From CAZXEU01 sp964639665 (GTDB lineage: Bacteria; Bacteroidota; Rhodothermia; Rhodothermales; Bin80), in the NCBI GenBank assembly GCA_964639665.1, contig CAZXEU010000191.1:1-26776 (forward strand): a DNA stretch of 26,776 bases. Direction: 5' to 3'. How positions within the stretch are numbered: the first letter of the stretch is position 1; the number at the start of each line of letters is the position of its first letter. A model generated the notes under the pieces. The model had not been told where the DNA came from. It did no database searches and saw only the letters and a list, made by a program, of their open reading frames with translations. The position numbers were made by a program, and so were the translations under genes. Shown one piece after another: positions 7,664-16,491 of the stretch.

Positions 7664-9052
7664 ATGTCTGAATTCGCAATGCCGGACTTGCCACAAATGC
7701 CGCGAACCCGTCCAGGACGGTTGCATTTGGTCACTCCGATCGACGCAGCAGGCCTGGGATGCCTCTTGGCCTATGGTCTGCTCTCCTGGACTACCCGGAC
7801 CTCGGGTGATCCAGCGCTCTATCTGTTTCTCGGCCTCGCCGCCTGCGTGGCCGCGATAACTTTTGGTCTCTACGCTTACTACCGTCGCTATCCCGACCAG
7901 AAGCCGTCCGTGCCTCGGCTGGTCGGATGGGCCATAGCATTCCGCATCTGTGGACTGATCGGGGGCCCATTCTACGAGGATGATTTCTACAGATACCTGT
8001 GGGACGCATATCGCTTCATTCAGGACGGAACCCCCTACGGCCTGGCTCCAGAGGCATTTTTCGGCGACCTGTCGGTCCCGGACCGATTCCAGCGAATCCT
8101 GGACGGCATCAACTACCCTGAATATCCTACGATTTACGGGCCGGTGACGCAATTGGTGTTCCTGGCGGGGTACGGAATCAGTCCTGGCAGCGTCACCGCC
8201 CTGCAGGCGCTGATGCTGCTCTTCGACCTGTCAACAATAGTACTGCTGCTTCGGCATGCACCGGCACCGGCCGCGCTCCTGTATGCCTGGAATCCCCTGG
8301 TGATCAAGGAGATTGCCTTCACCGCCCACCCGGACGGGATAGCCGTATTCCTTGTACTCGTCGCGATTGTGCTTGCCCGAAGGAACAGCCTTAGCGGTGC
8401 TGCCATATTCCTAGCCTTTGCAGTAGGCGCCAAGGTTCTCGCGCTGCTCGTTGTACCATTTGTGCTGCTCCGCGCGCGCATGCGCGACTGGGGACTATTC
8501 GGCGTGGTCTTGGCGCTGATCTACGCGCCGTTCGTTTGGCAGGGAAATACGGATTTCCAGTCGCTGCTCATTTTTGCGCGCCACTGGGAATTCAATGCTG
8601 CATTCTTTGGTCTTCTCAAGCCCTGGCTGCCTTATCACGTGGCCCGGGCGATTTGCGGTTCTCTGCTTGCCTTAGCATTGGCCGGCTACTACTTCACGTT
8701 CAGGCGGGGTGCTTCCGAATCGGTTGTCCGGGGCGACTGGATCTACGGCGGCCTGTTGGCTCTCTGGCCGGTCGTGAACCCGTGGTATCTGCTCTGGCTT
8801 CTTCCCTTCGCGGCGATCCGTCCAAGCGCCTGGGCCTGGACGGCGTCTGTTGCTGTACTGTTTTCGTATGTCACGGGGCTGAATCTGGACAACATGGACA
8901 TGCATCCTTTCGGGCATCCTTTCTGGGTGCGCCCCCTGGAATATGGTCTTATTCTCGTGGCTATGGCCTATGATGTATTCAGGCGAAAACGGAATTCAGA
9001 GCGCGTGACCGCACCGACTGACGCAGACTCGGGTTTTCGCGGATTGGAGTAA
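7664..9052 (+). CDS. GT-C type membrane glycosyltransferase (GT87/DUF2029-like)
   Basis: The product is 462 residues with about ten hydrophobic segments. The first long loop carries DDFYRYLWDAYRF (Asp106/Asp107), followed by GTPYGLAPEAFF and YPTIYGPVTQ; the acidic pair after the first membrane segments is the catalytic signature of GT-C enzymes using polyprenyl-phosphate sugars at the outer face of the inner membrane. NPWYLLWLLP near residue 370 is also typical. Acceptor and sugar are unknown; mannosyltransferase is the commonest annotation for relatives. The fusion protein at 21.4-23.2 kb shares the same signature (DDSYRYVWDG, GVNPYEFAPED), so the two are paralogues. The ATG at 7664 has no strong ribosome-binding site; a second in-frame ATG lies at 7679. 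The next gene starts about 215 bp downstream. Confidence 0.8.
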   Translation: MSEFAMPDLPQMPRTRPGRLHLVTPIDAAGLGCLLAYGLLSWTTRTSGDPALYLFLGLAACVAAITFGLYAYYRRYPDQKPSVPRLVGWAIAFRICGLIGGPFYEDDFYRYLWDAYRFIQDGTPYGLAPEAFFGDLSVPDRFQRILDGINYPEYPTIYGPVTQLVFLAGYGISPGSVTALQALMLLFDLSTIVLLLRHAPAPAALLYAWNPLVIKEIAFTAHPDGIAVFLVLVAIVLARRNSLSGAAIFLAFAVGAKVLALLVVPFVLLRARMRDWGLFGVVLALIYAPFVWQGNTDFQSLLIFARHWEFNAAFFGLLKPWLPYHVARAICGSLLALALAGYYFTFRRGASESVVRGDWIYGGLLALWPVVNPWYLLWLLPFAAIRPSAWAWTASVAVLFSYVTGLNLDNMDMHPFGHPFWVRPLEYGLILVAMAYDVFRRKRNSERVTAPTDADSGFRGLE

Positions 9053-9267
9053 GAGCCCGGCACGTTGCCCGGTCCGGCCGGATTTCAGTTTATCTATGGC
9101 GCGAAGCCCCTGTATATGCTTGCTGCGGCCGCGCCCTGTTCCGGGATCTTCTTAGTCGGGGGCTACTTGGCGGCCTCCGCGCACCATCAGTCCATAATCG
9201 ATTGGCGCATCGATTACGGCGTCAAGAGGTATATTTGGATATCTACAATCAGCAAGAGAGGGACCTC

Positions 9268-9681
9268 ATGCTTCGAACAATCTGCACGGTTACACTTGTT
9301 GCCGTCCTCTCAGGGTTCGCGCCTGTTGCAATTGCGCCGTCAGGCTCAATCGGCACAGGACCGGGCCAGATCAGCCCGCGAAAGGCTTATGCTCAGGGCA
9401 AATCACTGACCTTCAAGGTACTGGCCTGCAAGGGTTGTCCACTGGAGAAGTCCGAACTGGACCGGGATCGGGCTCAAAGTCTGGCTGCAAGCCTGGAGGC
9501 GGTATACGCGGAGGAAGAGACCGGATCTCCGGACGACAAGGTAGTCAAGGCCTTGTGCACCGCGGAAACCGAGGATTGCGGCATACGGATGGAGGTCGTG
9601 CACTATTTCCTGACCCGCCGTTACAAGCTACAAACTCCCGTCCGCGGCATTCAAAACGATGTGATTGAAGATGACTTGTAG
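9268..9681 (+). CDS. Small exported protein of unknown function
   Basis: The product is 137 residues from the ATG at 9268, chosen because GAGAGGGA lies just upstream and because it opens directly with a signal-peptide-like segment (MLRTICTVTLVAVLSGFAPVA). The mature part has four cysteines, two of them in LACKGCPLEK and two around TAETEDC. It is otherwise charged, with a predicted helical middle. I do not recognise a family. The ACKGCP pair could bind a metal or form a disulfide. It is 31 bp upstream of the beta-barrel protein and 215 bp downstream of the glycosyltransferase, so it likely belongs with the following exported genes. Confidence 0.65.
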   Translation: MLRTICTVTLVAVLSGFAPVAIAPSGSIGTGPGQISPRKAYAQGKSLTFKVLACKGCPLEKSELDRDRAQSLAASLEAVYAEEETGSPDDKVVKALCTAETEDCGIRMEVVHYFLTRRYKLQTPVRGIQNDVIEDDL

Positions 9682-9712
9682 CAGGTCAATTACCCGTGGC
9701 CGCAAGGTCGTC

Positions 9713-10654
9713 ATGTATTGTCTCCGCAGGTCGGCCTTGCCTATCCTCTTGGGCGTTGCCGCATGGTATCCCGCAGACGCCGCATTGGCCCAGGGCACGC
9801 CATGGATTGCCGAGCCCCGCACCGGCAGTGTAAGCGTTTCCTACTATAACCAGAATGCAGAAGAGTTTTTCCGGGGCACTGAAACCGTAAAGGGGCCTTT
9901 GGAGGCTACAGGGGCGAATCTGGCACAGAATACTGTCTGGATCCATGCCAACTATGCCCTGAATGACGCGGTCGCCGTGGACCTTCAGACGGCTTGGGCG
10001 AAGAGTTTCGTAGAGGGCGCCGTGGGCCCCTCCGGCGGCGAGGAGAGCTACAGCGGACTCTACGACACCAACATCGCCGTTACCTGGCGGTTTGTGGACG
10101 AGTTGGTCAGCAATGCGCCCAGCACTGCCGTGCGCCTGGGGGTGATTGTAGCGGGCGGCTACGATACAGGCTACATCAATTCGTTGGGAGATGGCGGCAG
10201 TGGCTTCGAGGGGTCGCTGATTGTCGGAAAGTTCTGGGACGTGGGCGGTGTGTCGGCGGAGGTCGGCTACCGCAATCGAGGATCCACGACCGTCAATCCT
10301 GACGCGGCCGGCGCCGCCGGGGGCGACAAGGTCGACATTCCATCGGACGTGTTTGCCAACGTCTGGGGATTTGTGCCTATCGGCTCCAGGCTGCGAATTG
10401 GCGCGAATTACCGTATCGTCAATGCTACATCCGGGCTGGACATCGGTGGAGACGGCTTCTCGCCGAGCCGGTTTCCCGGGCTGGAGGAGGACAGCCAGAT
10501 CGTGGGCGGCCAGTTGTTTGCCGACCTGTTCGGCAGTGTGAGTGCTCACGCATTCTACGGGCAGGTAGTAGGCAGCCGCAACACGGCTAAGTCGACCATC
10601 ATCGGAGCCGGCCTAACCGTTGGCTTTGGAGGCGGTTTTGGTAGCGCGCTTTAG
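9713..10654 (+). CDS. Outer-membrane beta-barrel protein, unknown substrate
   Basis: The product is 313 residues from the ATG at 9713. This start gives a standard signal peptide (YCLRRSALPILLGVAAW to a cleavage site near ALAQG) and has AAGG upstream; ATG 9671 or TTG 9665 would overlap the preceding gene and add a 14-16 residue charged leader. The mature protein alternates polar and hydrophobic residues in strand-length stretches rich in Gly, Asn, Tyr and Ser, for example SVSVSYYNQNAEEFF and RLRIGANYRIVNAT, and it ends with a Gly-rich strand. These features suit a 12-16 stranded barrel, similar to transporter-like or MetA-pathway outer-membrane proteins. The final residue is Leu rather than Phe, which is unusual. 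The function is unknown; the neighbours suggest a shared envelope role. Confidence 0.7.
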   Translation: MYCLRRSALPILLGVAAWYPADAALAQGTPWIAEPRTGSVSVSYYNQNAEEFFRGTETVKGPLEATGANLAQNTVWIHANYALNDAVAVDLQTAWAKSFVEGAVGPSGGEESYSGLYDTNIAVTWRFVDELVSNAPSTAVRLGVIVAGGYDTGYINSLGDGGSGFEGSLIVGKFWDVGGVSAEVGYRNRGSTTVNPDAAGAAGGDKVDIPSDVFANVWGFVPIGSRLRIGANYRIVNATSGLDIGGDGFSPSRFPGLEEDSQIVGGQLFADLFGSVSAHAFYGQVVGSRNTAKSTIIGAGLTVGFGGGFGSAL

Positions 10655-10780
10655 ATCGCGGTCAAAATGACGTTCTGTCTCCATATGCGGCGCCACAGGT
10701 CAGCCACATTGGCGTAGGCGCGAGAGCCTTAAACGCAAGGGAGAAGCCATCCTGAGAATGACTACCTAACCGGCATCCAC

Positions 10781-11650
10781 ATGGCACGCTTGAGATCCAG
10801 GCAGGCTGGTACGTGTGCATGGCTCACCCGAAGTAGTGTCGGCGTGCTTGGCCTCATGATCCTCGCGGGCACATCTTCCCAAGGACAGCCTGCAGAGAGT
10901 ATTTGGGAACAGCACGACCCCGCAAGCTCTGCTACGATAGAACACGGCGATTGGCAGGCAGTGCTGGACACCTACCTGATCACGGACGATCCTTCCGACG
11001 TGCATTTGTTTGACTACGGGGCCCTGAAGGCAAACGCAGCAGACCGTGCACGACTGGAAAGATACCTTGACTACCTTCAGGAGCTCGACCCTCGCCAGTA
11101 TGCACGGGACGAGCAGATGGCGTACTGGATCAATCTCTACAACGCGGTGACTGTTCGCGTGGTGGTGGACGCCTACCCTGTCGAATCCATCCTGGAGATT
11201 CACAAGGGCGATGAAGATGGTACCGGTCCTTGGAAGGATGTTAACGCCATGGTCGCAGGCAATCCCCTGACGCTGGACAATATTGAACACGACATCTTGC
11301 GTCCAATCTGGCGGGATAGTCGTATCCACTACGCCGTGAATTGCGCCGCCTTGGGTTGCCCGGATCTGGCTTCGGAAGCATTCTCAAGCGACAACACGGA
11401 GCGATTGCTCAATCAGGGCGCAAAGGCGTTTGTAAACCATCTACGCGGAGTTGAGCTTTTGGACGAAGCGTTCGGCGTGACATCGAGCATCTACTTCTGG
11501 TATATCGAGGACTTCGGCAATTCCGAGTCGGGCGTTCTGGAGCATTTGCTGAAGTACGCTGAGGGAGATCTGGCGGAGCAGCTAACGGGCTTCGATGGAT
11601 CACTGGACCACGAGTATGACTGGAACTTGAACGCGCCGCCTGCTCAATAA
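10781..11650 (+). CDS. Exported DUF547-domain protein
   Basis: The product is 289 residues. A hydrophobic segment (VGVLGLMILAG) after a basic start suggests a signal peptide, though the n-region is long. The mature protein has the DUF547 hallmarks: FDYGAL early, MAYWINLYNAVTVRVV in the middle, then HYAVNCAALGCPDL with Cys188 and Cys193. DUF547 proteins are widespread exported proteins with no settled biochemical function; the fold is thought to be papain/transglutaminase-like. It follows the beta-barrel gene by 126 bp on the same strand, so an operon is possible but a separate promoter cannot be excluded. The ATG at 10781 lacks a strong Shine-Dalgarno (AAGGGAGAAG at 10737-10746 is too far). 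Confidence 0.85.
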   Translation: MARLRSRQAGTCAWLTRSSVGVLGLMILAGTSSQGQPAESIWEQHDPASSATIEHGDWQAVLDTYLITDDPSDVHLFDYGALKANAADRARLERYLDYLQELDPRQYARDEQMAYWINLYNAVTVRVVVDAYPVESILEIHKGDEDGTGPWKDVNAMVAGNPLTLDNIEHDILRPIWRDSRIHYAVNCAALGCPDLASEAFSSDNTERLLNQGAKAFVNHLRGVELLDEAFGVTSSIYFWYIEDFGNSESGVLEHLLKYAEGDLAEQLTGFDGSLDHEYDWNLNAPPAQ

Positions 11651-12139
11651 CGGAGCGGCGCAAAAGTGAGGTGCGTACCTGGTAGCACATCGGGGCCAGG
11701 ACATCAAATGGACACTCCTTCCGCGATAGCCAGCCAGAAGAGAAGCCTGGAGCAAGCGCCGCGCCGCAACTGGGACGCTAAATCTAAAGAGCGGGGAGAA
11801 CGGCTGTGTCACATTCCTACCCCTTTAGTAGCTGTTGGCCTGCCTGAGCCGCCAGCGCAAGCACATGGCTTTCCCAATTCCCAAGCTCCTGGTGCTCAAT
11901 GCGGCAAGGCCCGGCGGTAACAGCGTGAGCGAGCGAGGGCCGCGACCACGCTTGCGCTAGCCCATTCTGAGAAATCCGGCTGCGTGATAGTGACTGGCTC
12001 TGAAATCTGCGGTGATTTGTGCTCTGTCGATTGCTCGCTGTGCATACCTCGGAACGCAGCAGATTTGCCTTAACTCGTGCACTGAGAGCTGGTCTCTCTC
12101 AGATGTGATCTGATCTGAGCAGCTCTCCTGACTTGGCCA
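11651..12139. other. 489-bp intergenic region upstream of miaA
   Basis: No supported gene is present. A frame at 11666-11920 is unlikely: low-complexity and without domain features. The final 60 bp hold two overlapping inverted repeats described separately. I see no clear sigma70 hexamer pair. Confidence 0.35.
12082..12119 (+). promoter_or_regulatory. Two overlapping, mutually exclusive hairpins in the miaA leader
   Basis: Hairpin A pairs CTGAGAG (12082-12088) with CTCTCAG (12096-12102) around a 7-base loop. Hairpin B pairs CTCAGAT (12098-12104) with ATCTGAG (12113-12119) around 8 bases. They share 12098-12102, so only one can form at a time in RNA. Such alternatives are used in attenuators, but they lie just 21 bp before the start and no U-tract follows hairpin B. 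A DNA operator is equally possible. Confidence 0.25.
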
Positions 12140-13120
12140 GTGTCTGCACCAATTTCATCTCCCCATCCGGCCATTCCCATCCTTACCGGTCCTACCGGGA
12201 TTGGGAAAACGGCCTACAGCCTTGAGATTGCCGAGCGGCTGAATGCAGAGATCATCTCGGCGGACAGCCGGCAGATCTACAGGGAGCTCAACATCGGTAC
12301 GGCCAAGCCCGATGCCGACGCCCTCTCACGGATTCCCCATCATTTCGTCAGCGAATTGAGCCTGGGCGCTTCGTATTCCGCCGGCCAGTTTGCACGGCAG
12401 GCATACGTGCGTATTCGTGGCATTCTGGACCGCCAACGACTGCCGCTTGTCGTCGGCGGCTCAACGCTTTACCTGCACGCGCTCCAGCGCGGACTATCGG
12501 CAGTCCCTGAGGCTGACCTGGATGTCCGTTCCGACTTGGAAGCGCAACTGGCGCGGGATGGTACCGGGGCGCTTTTCGAAGAGCTGTGCCAGGTAGATCC
12601 TGATGCGGCAGCGCACCTCGATCCAACCAAGACTTCAAGAGTGGTCCGTGCGTTGGAAGTATTCCGGAGTACAGGCACTCCCCTCTCCCACTACCATGCA
12701 ATCCCGTCGCGTACTCTGTTCACATTCACGGTAGTCGTACTAGACATGGATCGGACTGCATTGTATGAGCGCATCAACAGACGGGTCGACTGCATGGTCT
12801 CGCAGGGACTAGTGGACGAAGTCAGAACGCTTCTTGAAGCTGGTCATGACCCGGCGGTCCAAGCTCTCCAAACCATCGGCTACCGCGAAGCAATAGGCTT
12901 TCTCCAGGCCAAATATGACCGCCCCGAGATGATCAGGCTCATTAAGCGAAATACCCGACGCTATGCCAAGCGTCAACTAACCTGGTTCAGGCGTTACCCG
13001 AAGTACAATCGGGTCCAGTTGACGGCGCAAACGGCGGCGGCGAGGAGTCAGGCAATAGCCGAGATACAATCTGCATACGGACTCGCACCAGGCCCTCTCC
13101 CACCCGATCAGCATTCATAG
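12140..13120 (+). CDS. miaA: tRNA dimethylallyltransferase (MiaA)
   Basis: The product is 326 residues, normal length, complete. MiaA transfers a dimethylallyl group from DMAPP to N6 of A37 in tRNAs reading UNN codons; further enzymes (MiaB) then act. Visible motifs are the P-loop GPTGIGKT at residues 17-24, SADSRQIYRELNIGTAKP at 40-57 with the catalytic Asp42, VGGSTLYL, DPTKTSRVVRALEVFRS, LYERINRRVD, QTIGYREAIGFL, and RRYAKRQLTWFRRYP near the C-terminus. The start is GTG at 12140; no other good start precedes the P-loop. The last 110 bp before the stop are followed by the convergent defence operon after 122 bp. A divergent decayed copy of its 3' half is found at 19.8-20.2 kb. Confidence 0.97.
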   Translation: MSAPISSPHPAIPILTGPTGIGKTAYSLEIAERLNAEIISADSRQIYRELNIGTAKPDADALSRIPHHFVSELSLGASYSAGQFARQAYVRIRGILDRQRLPLVVGGSTLYLHALQRGLSAVPEADLDVRSDLEAQLARDGTGALFEELCQVDPDAAAHLDPTKTSRVVRALEVFRSTGTPLSHYHAIPSRTLFTFTVVVLDMDRTALYERINRRVDCMVSQGLVDEVRTLLEAGHDPAVQALQTIGYREAIGFLQAKYDRPEMIRLIKRNTRRYAKRQLTWFRRYPKYNRVQLTAQTAAARSQAIAEIQSAYGLAPGPLPPDQHS

Positions 13121-13242
13121 GGTCCATTGATGCCGGTCCGACGGCTGCAATGAACCGAATGATTCGTAGCCCTCATTGTCAAGTACGGCGTCCGGGACAG
13201 GTACGAGCCAAACATCCTATGATGGGAATCAGCGGTGCGAGA

Positions 13243-16200
13243 TTACGTTGCTACAGGCGATCTGGCACTCAGATTGATGCGCAACAGCGGTTCGATTTCC
13301 TGCAGCTGCTCAGCGCTGAACCGCGATTGAAGGAAAGTGATAAGATCGTCCTGTCGCGGCTGCCCAAACACCATTCGGTAGACGGCGAGGGAGCGCTTTA
13401 GCGCTTCGAGCTGCGATGCGTCCCGGCTAAGCGGCAGTGCCGGCACGTGCCGCTCGATCTGCGCGCCATCTGCCAGCGGGAAAAGCCAGTATGGCACCAA
13501 TCCGCGTCCGCCGGTGGAGTGCTTCCGTGCGGACTCGAACAAGGCATGCCATATGTCCTTCGGCTCCCCGTCAAGAGCACTGGCCCCGTACTTGACCGCA
13601 ATATTCTTGCGGATGGCATGTCCCTTGTAGCGGTGGACGCGACCCTCGCGCTGTTCGAGGTCGACAGGATTGGAGGGCAGGTTCCAGTGCACAACGGCAT
13701 GGCAGTAGGCGTGAAAATCCAGCCCTTCCTGGCCCACGGACGTGGATGCCAGCACAAAGGGCCAAAACGGGGAGTTGAATGCCTGGCGCACCTGGCCCTC
13801 GCGTGCGCCTGCTGCGCCGTCTTCCCCCTCCTGGGCACCGAAACGCATGGCAAAGTAGTGGCGCATGCGATGCTTCTTCCTCTGCAGGGCACCGCGGTTC
13901 GCGCGAAACTCGTCCACGCGCGGTGCACCTGTGCGAATCATAAGGGACTCCATTACCGCGCCGGCGAGCCTCTCCCACGCCTTCTCGTCACTCGCCGCAA
14001 ACAGTCCTTCAAGGTCCCGCAGAACATGGATGTACTCGTCCAGGACGGCTTGAAGATTGCCCTTCGCACAGTAATCCACCACTTGCCGCCAATACGGATT
14101 CACGCCACCGGCACGCCGCACTCCCCGGATCAGCGCCGTGGCCTCCGGCTGGTTGAACAGCGAGCGGAAACCCCAGGCAACCCTGGCAGCCGCATCTCGG
14201 GCCCCAGGCGCCGCCCGCACTCCCGGCCTTGATGTCCGCGTTAGTGCCCGGAGCGCGCTGATTGCGGGACCCGCCACGGAGAATCTGGCCAGGACATCCG
14301 GGAGATTGGGTGGCGGACGGCCAAGATCGAGCCGAACATGGGCCCCCTCCTCGACCGTCAGGTTCACCAGCCTCTTAGCTTCCTCCACATGATCAATCCA
14401 GCGGGATTCTTCCTCCTCGTCATCATTCGCGCCCGTCCAGCGGCTTGCAAGATCATGTCTATCAAACCATGTCCTGGTTGACTCTCGGTAAAGCTTTAAG
14501 TCCAAGAGTATCGGCGCGGCCCAGTACCAACTCTCATCTTCACGTGCGGCACGAAGGTATGGCCGTGTAATTCCGGCAAGTAGTGGCTCCAGTCGCGCGC
14601 CGGCACGTGCACACGCTTCGTCTAGCGTAGAATCCTCCTTGGCAATCCTGACTGGATCTCCCAGCTCGGCCAGGCTTGGACTGGGATACAGGAGGCCAAG
14701 CACGGGCATGCCTGTGAGGCGATCGTCCGAATATGCAAAGCGAAGCAGCGGGCGACGGCGACGGCGCTCCTCGGGGGTATTTCGAATGGAGTTGTCGAAA
14801 CGCATGTAGATGCGGCGCTCCACATCGTAGGTAACGAGACTTGCCACCGCTTTCGGCACCACCTGCCAGGTAGAGAAGATCAGGCGCTTCGTAAGTTGGC
14901 ATTTGCGCGCGATCTTCCATGGTCCCGTCTCGGCGTAGTATGGAAGCGACGGGGGCAGCCAGAGGAGCTTCCACGCCTCTGAGCGGTCCATCCAGTCCAG
15001 CAGGCTTCGCAGACGAGCATTACCCGGGTCTACCGGCGCGTAGTCCTGCACGTAATCCCACGGCAATGACGTTCGTCCACTATCTGTGAGAAGCTTCGCG
15101 AGGCCGTTTTCAGAAGGCAAATTCAGCCTTGCGACCACCTCTTTCTTGAGCTTGTACTCATCCATGAAGCTCAGCAGGTATGGCGCCGACTTCCAGTACT
15201 CCATCACGTGCGGATGCTGTACGGCTTGACCAATATTCTCAAGGACCAGGAAGTCCTGGATATCTTGCGCCGTAAGTGACAGCCCTGCACTTGGAACCTC
15301 GCGCAGCATACCGACCGAATCGGTAGTCGCCCTCAGCCGCTCGGTCCGCGACATGATCCGGCGAAGCTGCCTCTCGATTTCGACCTTGGTCTGCTGAAGC
15401 TGCTCGGTACCGGCCTCAATGCGGTACATCGCCTGCCGGTAGTCATCAAGGAGCTGCCTGAGGCCGCCGCTGCGCTTCAATTCGGGATCCAGGAATTCGG
15501 TAGTCCGAAGGAAGTCCTGGTAGTGATCGTCATCCGCGCTCTCGTGGTGGAGGGTGTACATGCGATACGGCGTCGCCGAGAGCAAGAGGAGCCGCACAGC
15601 AGACGTGCTGTCAGAATACGTGAAGAGCCGCTTGGCCAATAATGCGGTCGGATTATCGTCTTCAAGGAGATTCTTGAATCGCTGAAATTCGTCCAGGATC
15701 ACGAGATCTGGCTCCAGAGCCCATACGCATACCTCGGCGAGCATCATGCGCAGCTGGCGAATAAAGTCGATTTGCTTCCTGCGATCCTCCCATGGAATGT
15801 GCTGCCGCGCTCTCCGGAATCGCATGCACAGGTCTGAGTAGCGTTCTGGAAGGCCTTCGCTCTCATGCAGTCGACGCTCAAATACGTTTGCGAGCTCCTC
15901 GTCTATGCTAAACTTGTTCTTGAAGTCACCTAATTCCCAGCGGAAATAGCCTGTGTTTCTAACTAGACCCTGAAACAGGTTCATGGGACCGGTACCCTTG
16001 CCGCGCTCCGGCCACACGCGCTGCAATAGGTGATACAACAGCACGCGCTCCTCACGAATACCCATGCCGCTCTTCAGGTCAAGCGAGGTTCCCGGTGTAA
16101 GGGCGAGATAATTGACCCGGTTTTGCTTCAGTCCGTGAATTTCACGCGGCAGCAGCCCCAGTCGCGCTGCCCTGACAAATCCCTTGTTGCCAATCTGAAG

Positions 16201-16491
16201 CCGACGCACATTCTGTCTTGCAATCTGTGCGTTGGAGCAGATGTAGACAATATCAATTCGCTCGACCCTGCTCGATCCTTCCCACAAGTGATCAATTGCC
16301 TTTGCGATGACTCCGCGCGCCACAAGTGTCTTTCCCAAGCCTACTTCGTCGGCTACCAGGAAGCGCTGGGTCGAATCAGGAGCCTTGTAAAGGCGATTGA
16401 AGGCGTACTCGACGCTGTCGCGTTGAAAAGCCTTGAGGTTTGCGAGAACGGCCTCGGTATTCGGACGCTCGTCCGCCGCTCGGTTTGTCAT
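13243..16491 (-). CDS. SNF2/DEAD-type superfamily 2 helicase of the defence operon
   Basis: The product is 1082 residues from the ATG at 16491-16489, chosen because it overlaps the stop of the upstream gene as ATGA; an upstream start at 16530 would overlap by 43 bp. Helicase motifs in order: Walker A VADEVGLGKT (GLGKT at 51-55), Walker B ILDEFQRF (DEFQ at 267-270), motif III SATP at 305-308, and in the C-terminal lobe STSVGQEGLDF followed by motif VI QREGRVHR at 947-954. The middle 600 residues are long and charged with no recognised domain. SF2 enzymes of this kind translocate on or remodel DNA using ATP; many sit in anti-phage systems. It is the last of three genes, and its partners are a PLD-fold protein and a DUF6361-like protein. 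Stop TAA. Confidence 0.9.
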   Translation of the reverse strand: MTNRAADERPNTEAVLANLKAFQRDSVEYAFNRLYKAPDSTQRFLVADEVGLGKTLVARGVIAKAIDHLWEGSSRVERIDIVYICSNAQIARQNVRRLQIGNKGFVRAARLGLLPREIHGLKQNRVNYLALTPGTSLDLKSGMGIREERVLLYHLLQRVWPERGKGTGPMNLFQGLVRNTGYFRWELGDFKNKFSIDEELANVFERRLHESEGLPERYSDLCMRFRRARQHIPWEDRRKQIDFIRQLRMMLAEVCVWALEPDLVILDEFQRFKNLLEDDNPTALLAKRLFTYSDSTSAVRLLLLSATPYRMYTLHHESADDDHYQDFLRTTEFLDPELKRSGGLRQLLDDYRQAMYRIEAGTEQLQQTKVEIERQLRRIMSRTERLRATTDSVGMLREVPSAGLSLTAQDIQDFLVLENIGQAVQHPHVMEYWKSAPYLLSFMDEYKLKKEVVARLNLPSENGLAKLLTDSGRTSLPWDYVQDYAPVDPGNARLRSLLDWMDRSEAWKLLWLPPSLPYYAETGPWKIARKCQLTKRLIFSTWQVVPKAVASLVTYDVERRIYMRFDNSIRNTPEERRRRRPLLRFAYSDDRLTGMPVLGLLYPSPSLAELGDPVRIAKEDSTLDEACARAGARLEPLLAGITRPYLRAAREDESWYWAAPILLDLKLYRESTRTWFDRHDLASRWTGANDDEEEESRWIDHVEEAKRLVNLTVEEGAHVRLDLGRPPPNLPDVLARFSVAGPAISALRALTRTSRPGVRAAPGARDAAARVAWGFRSLFNQPEATALIRGVRRAGGVNPYWRQVVDYCAKGNLQAVLDEYIHVLRDLEGLFAASDEKAWERLAGAVMESLMIRTGAPRVDEFRANRGALQRKKHRMRHYFAMRFGAQEGEDGAAGAREGQVRQAFNSPFWPFVLASTSVGQEGLDFHAYCHAVVHWNLPSNPVDLEQREGRVHRYKGHAIRKNIAVKYGASALDGEPKDIWHALFESARKHSTGGRGLVPYWLFPLADGAQIERHVPALPLSRDASQLEALKRSLAVYRMVFGQPRQDDLITFLQSRFSAEQLQEIEPLLRINLSARSPVAT

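Noticed and set aside
9686..10549. Minus-strand open frame of 287 codons
   Set aside because: It is opposite the beta-barrel gene, whose signal peptide and strand pattern are convincing.
11666..11920. 84-codon plus frame upstream of miaA
   Set aside because: It has no start signal, no domain, and a Pro/Ala/Ser-biased composition typical of shadows.
13447..14232. Plus-strand open frame of 261 codons
   Set aside because: It is antisense to the C-terminal part of the helicase, including motif VI, and has no recognisable feature.
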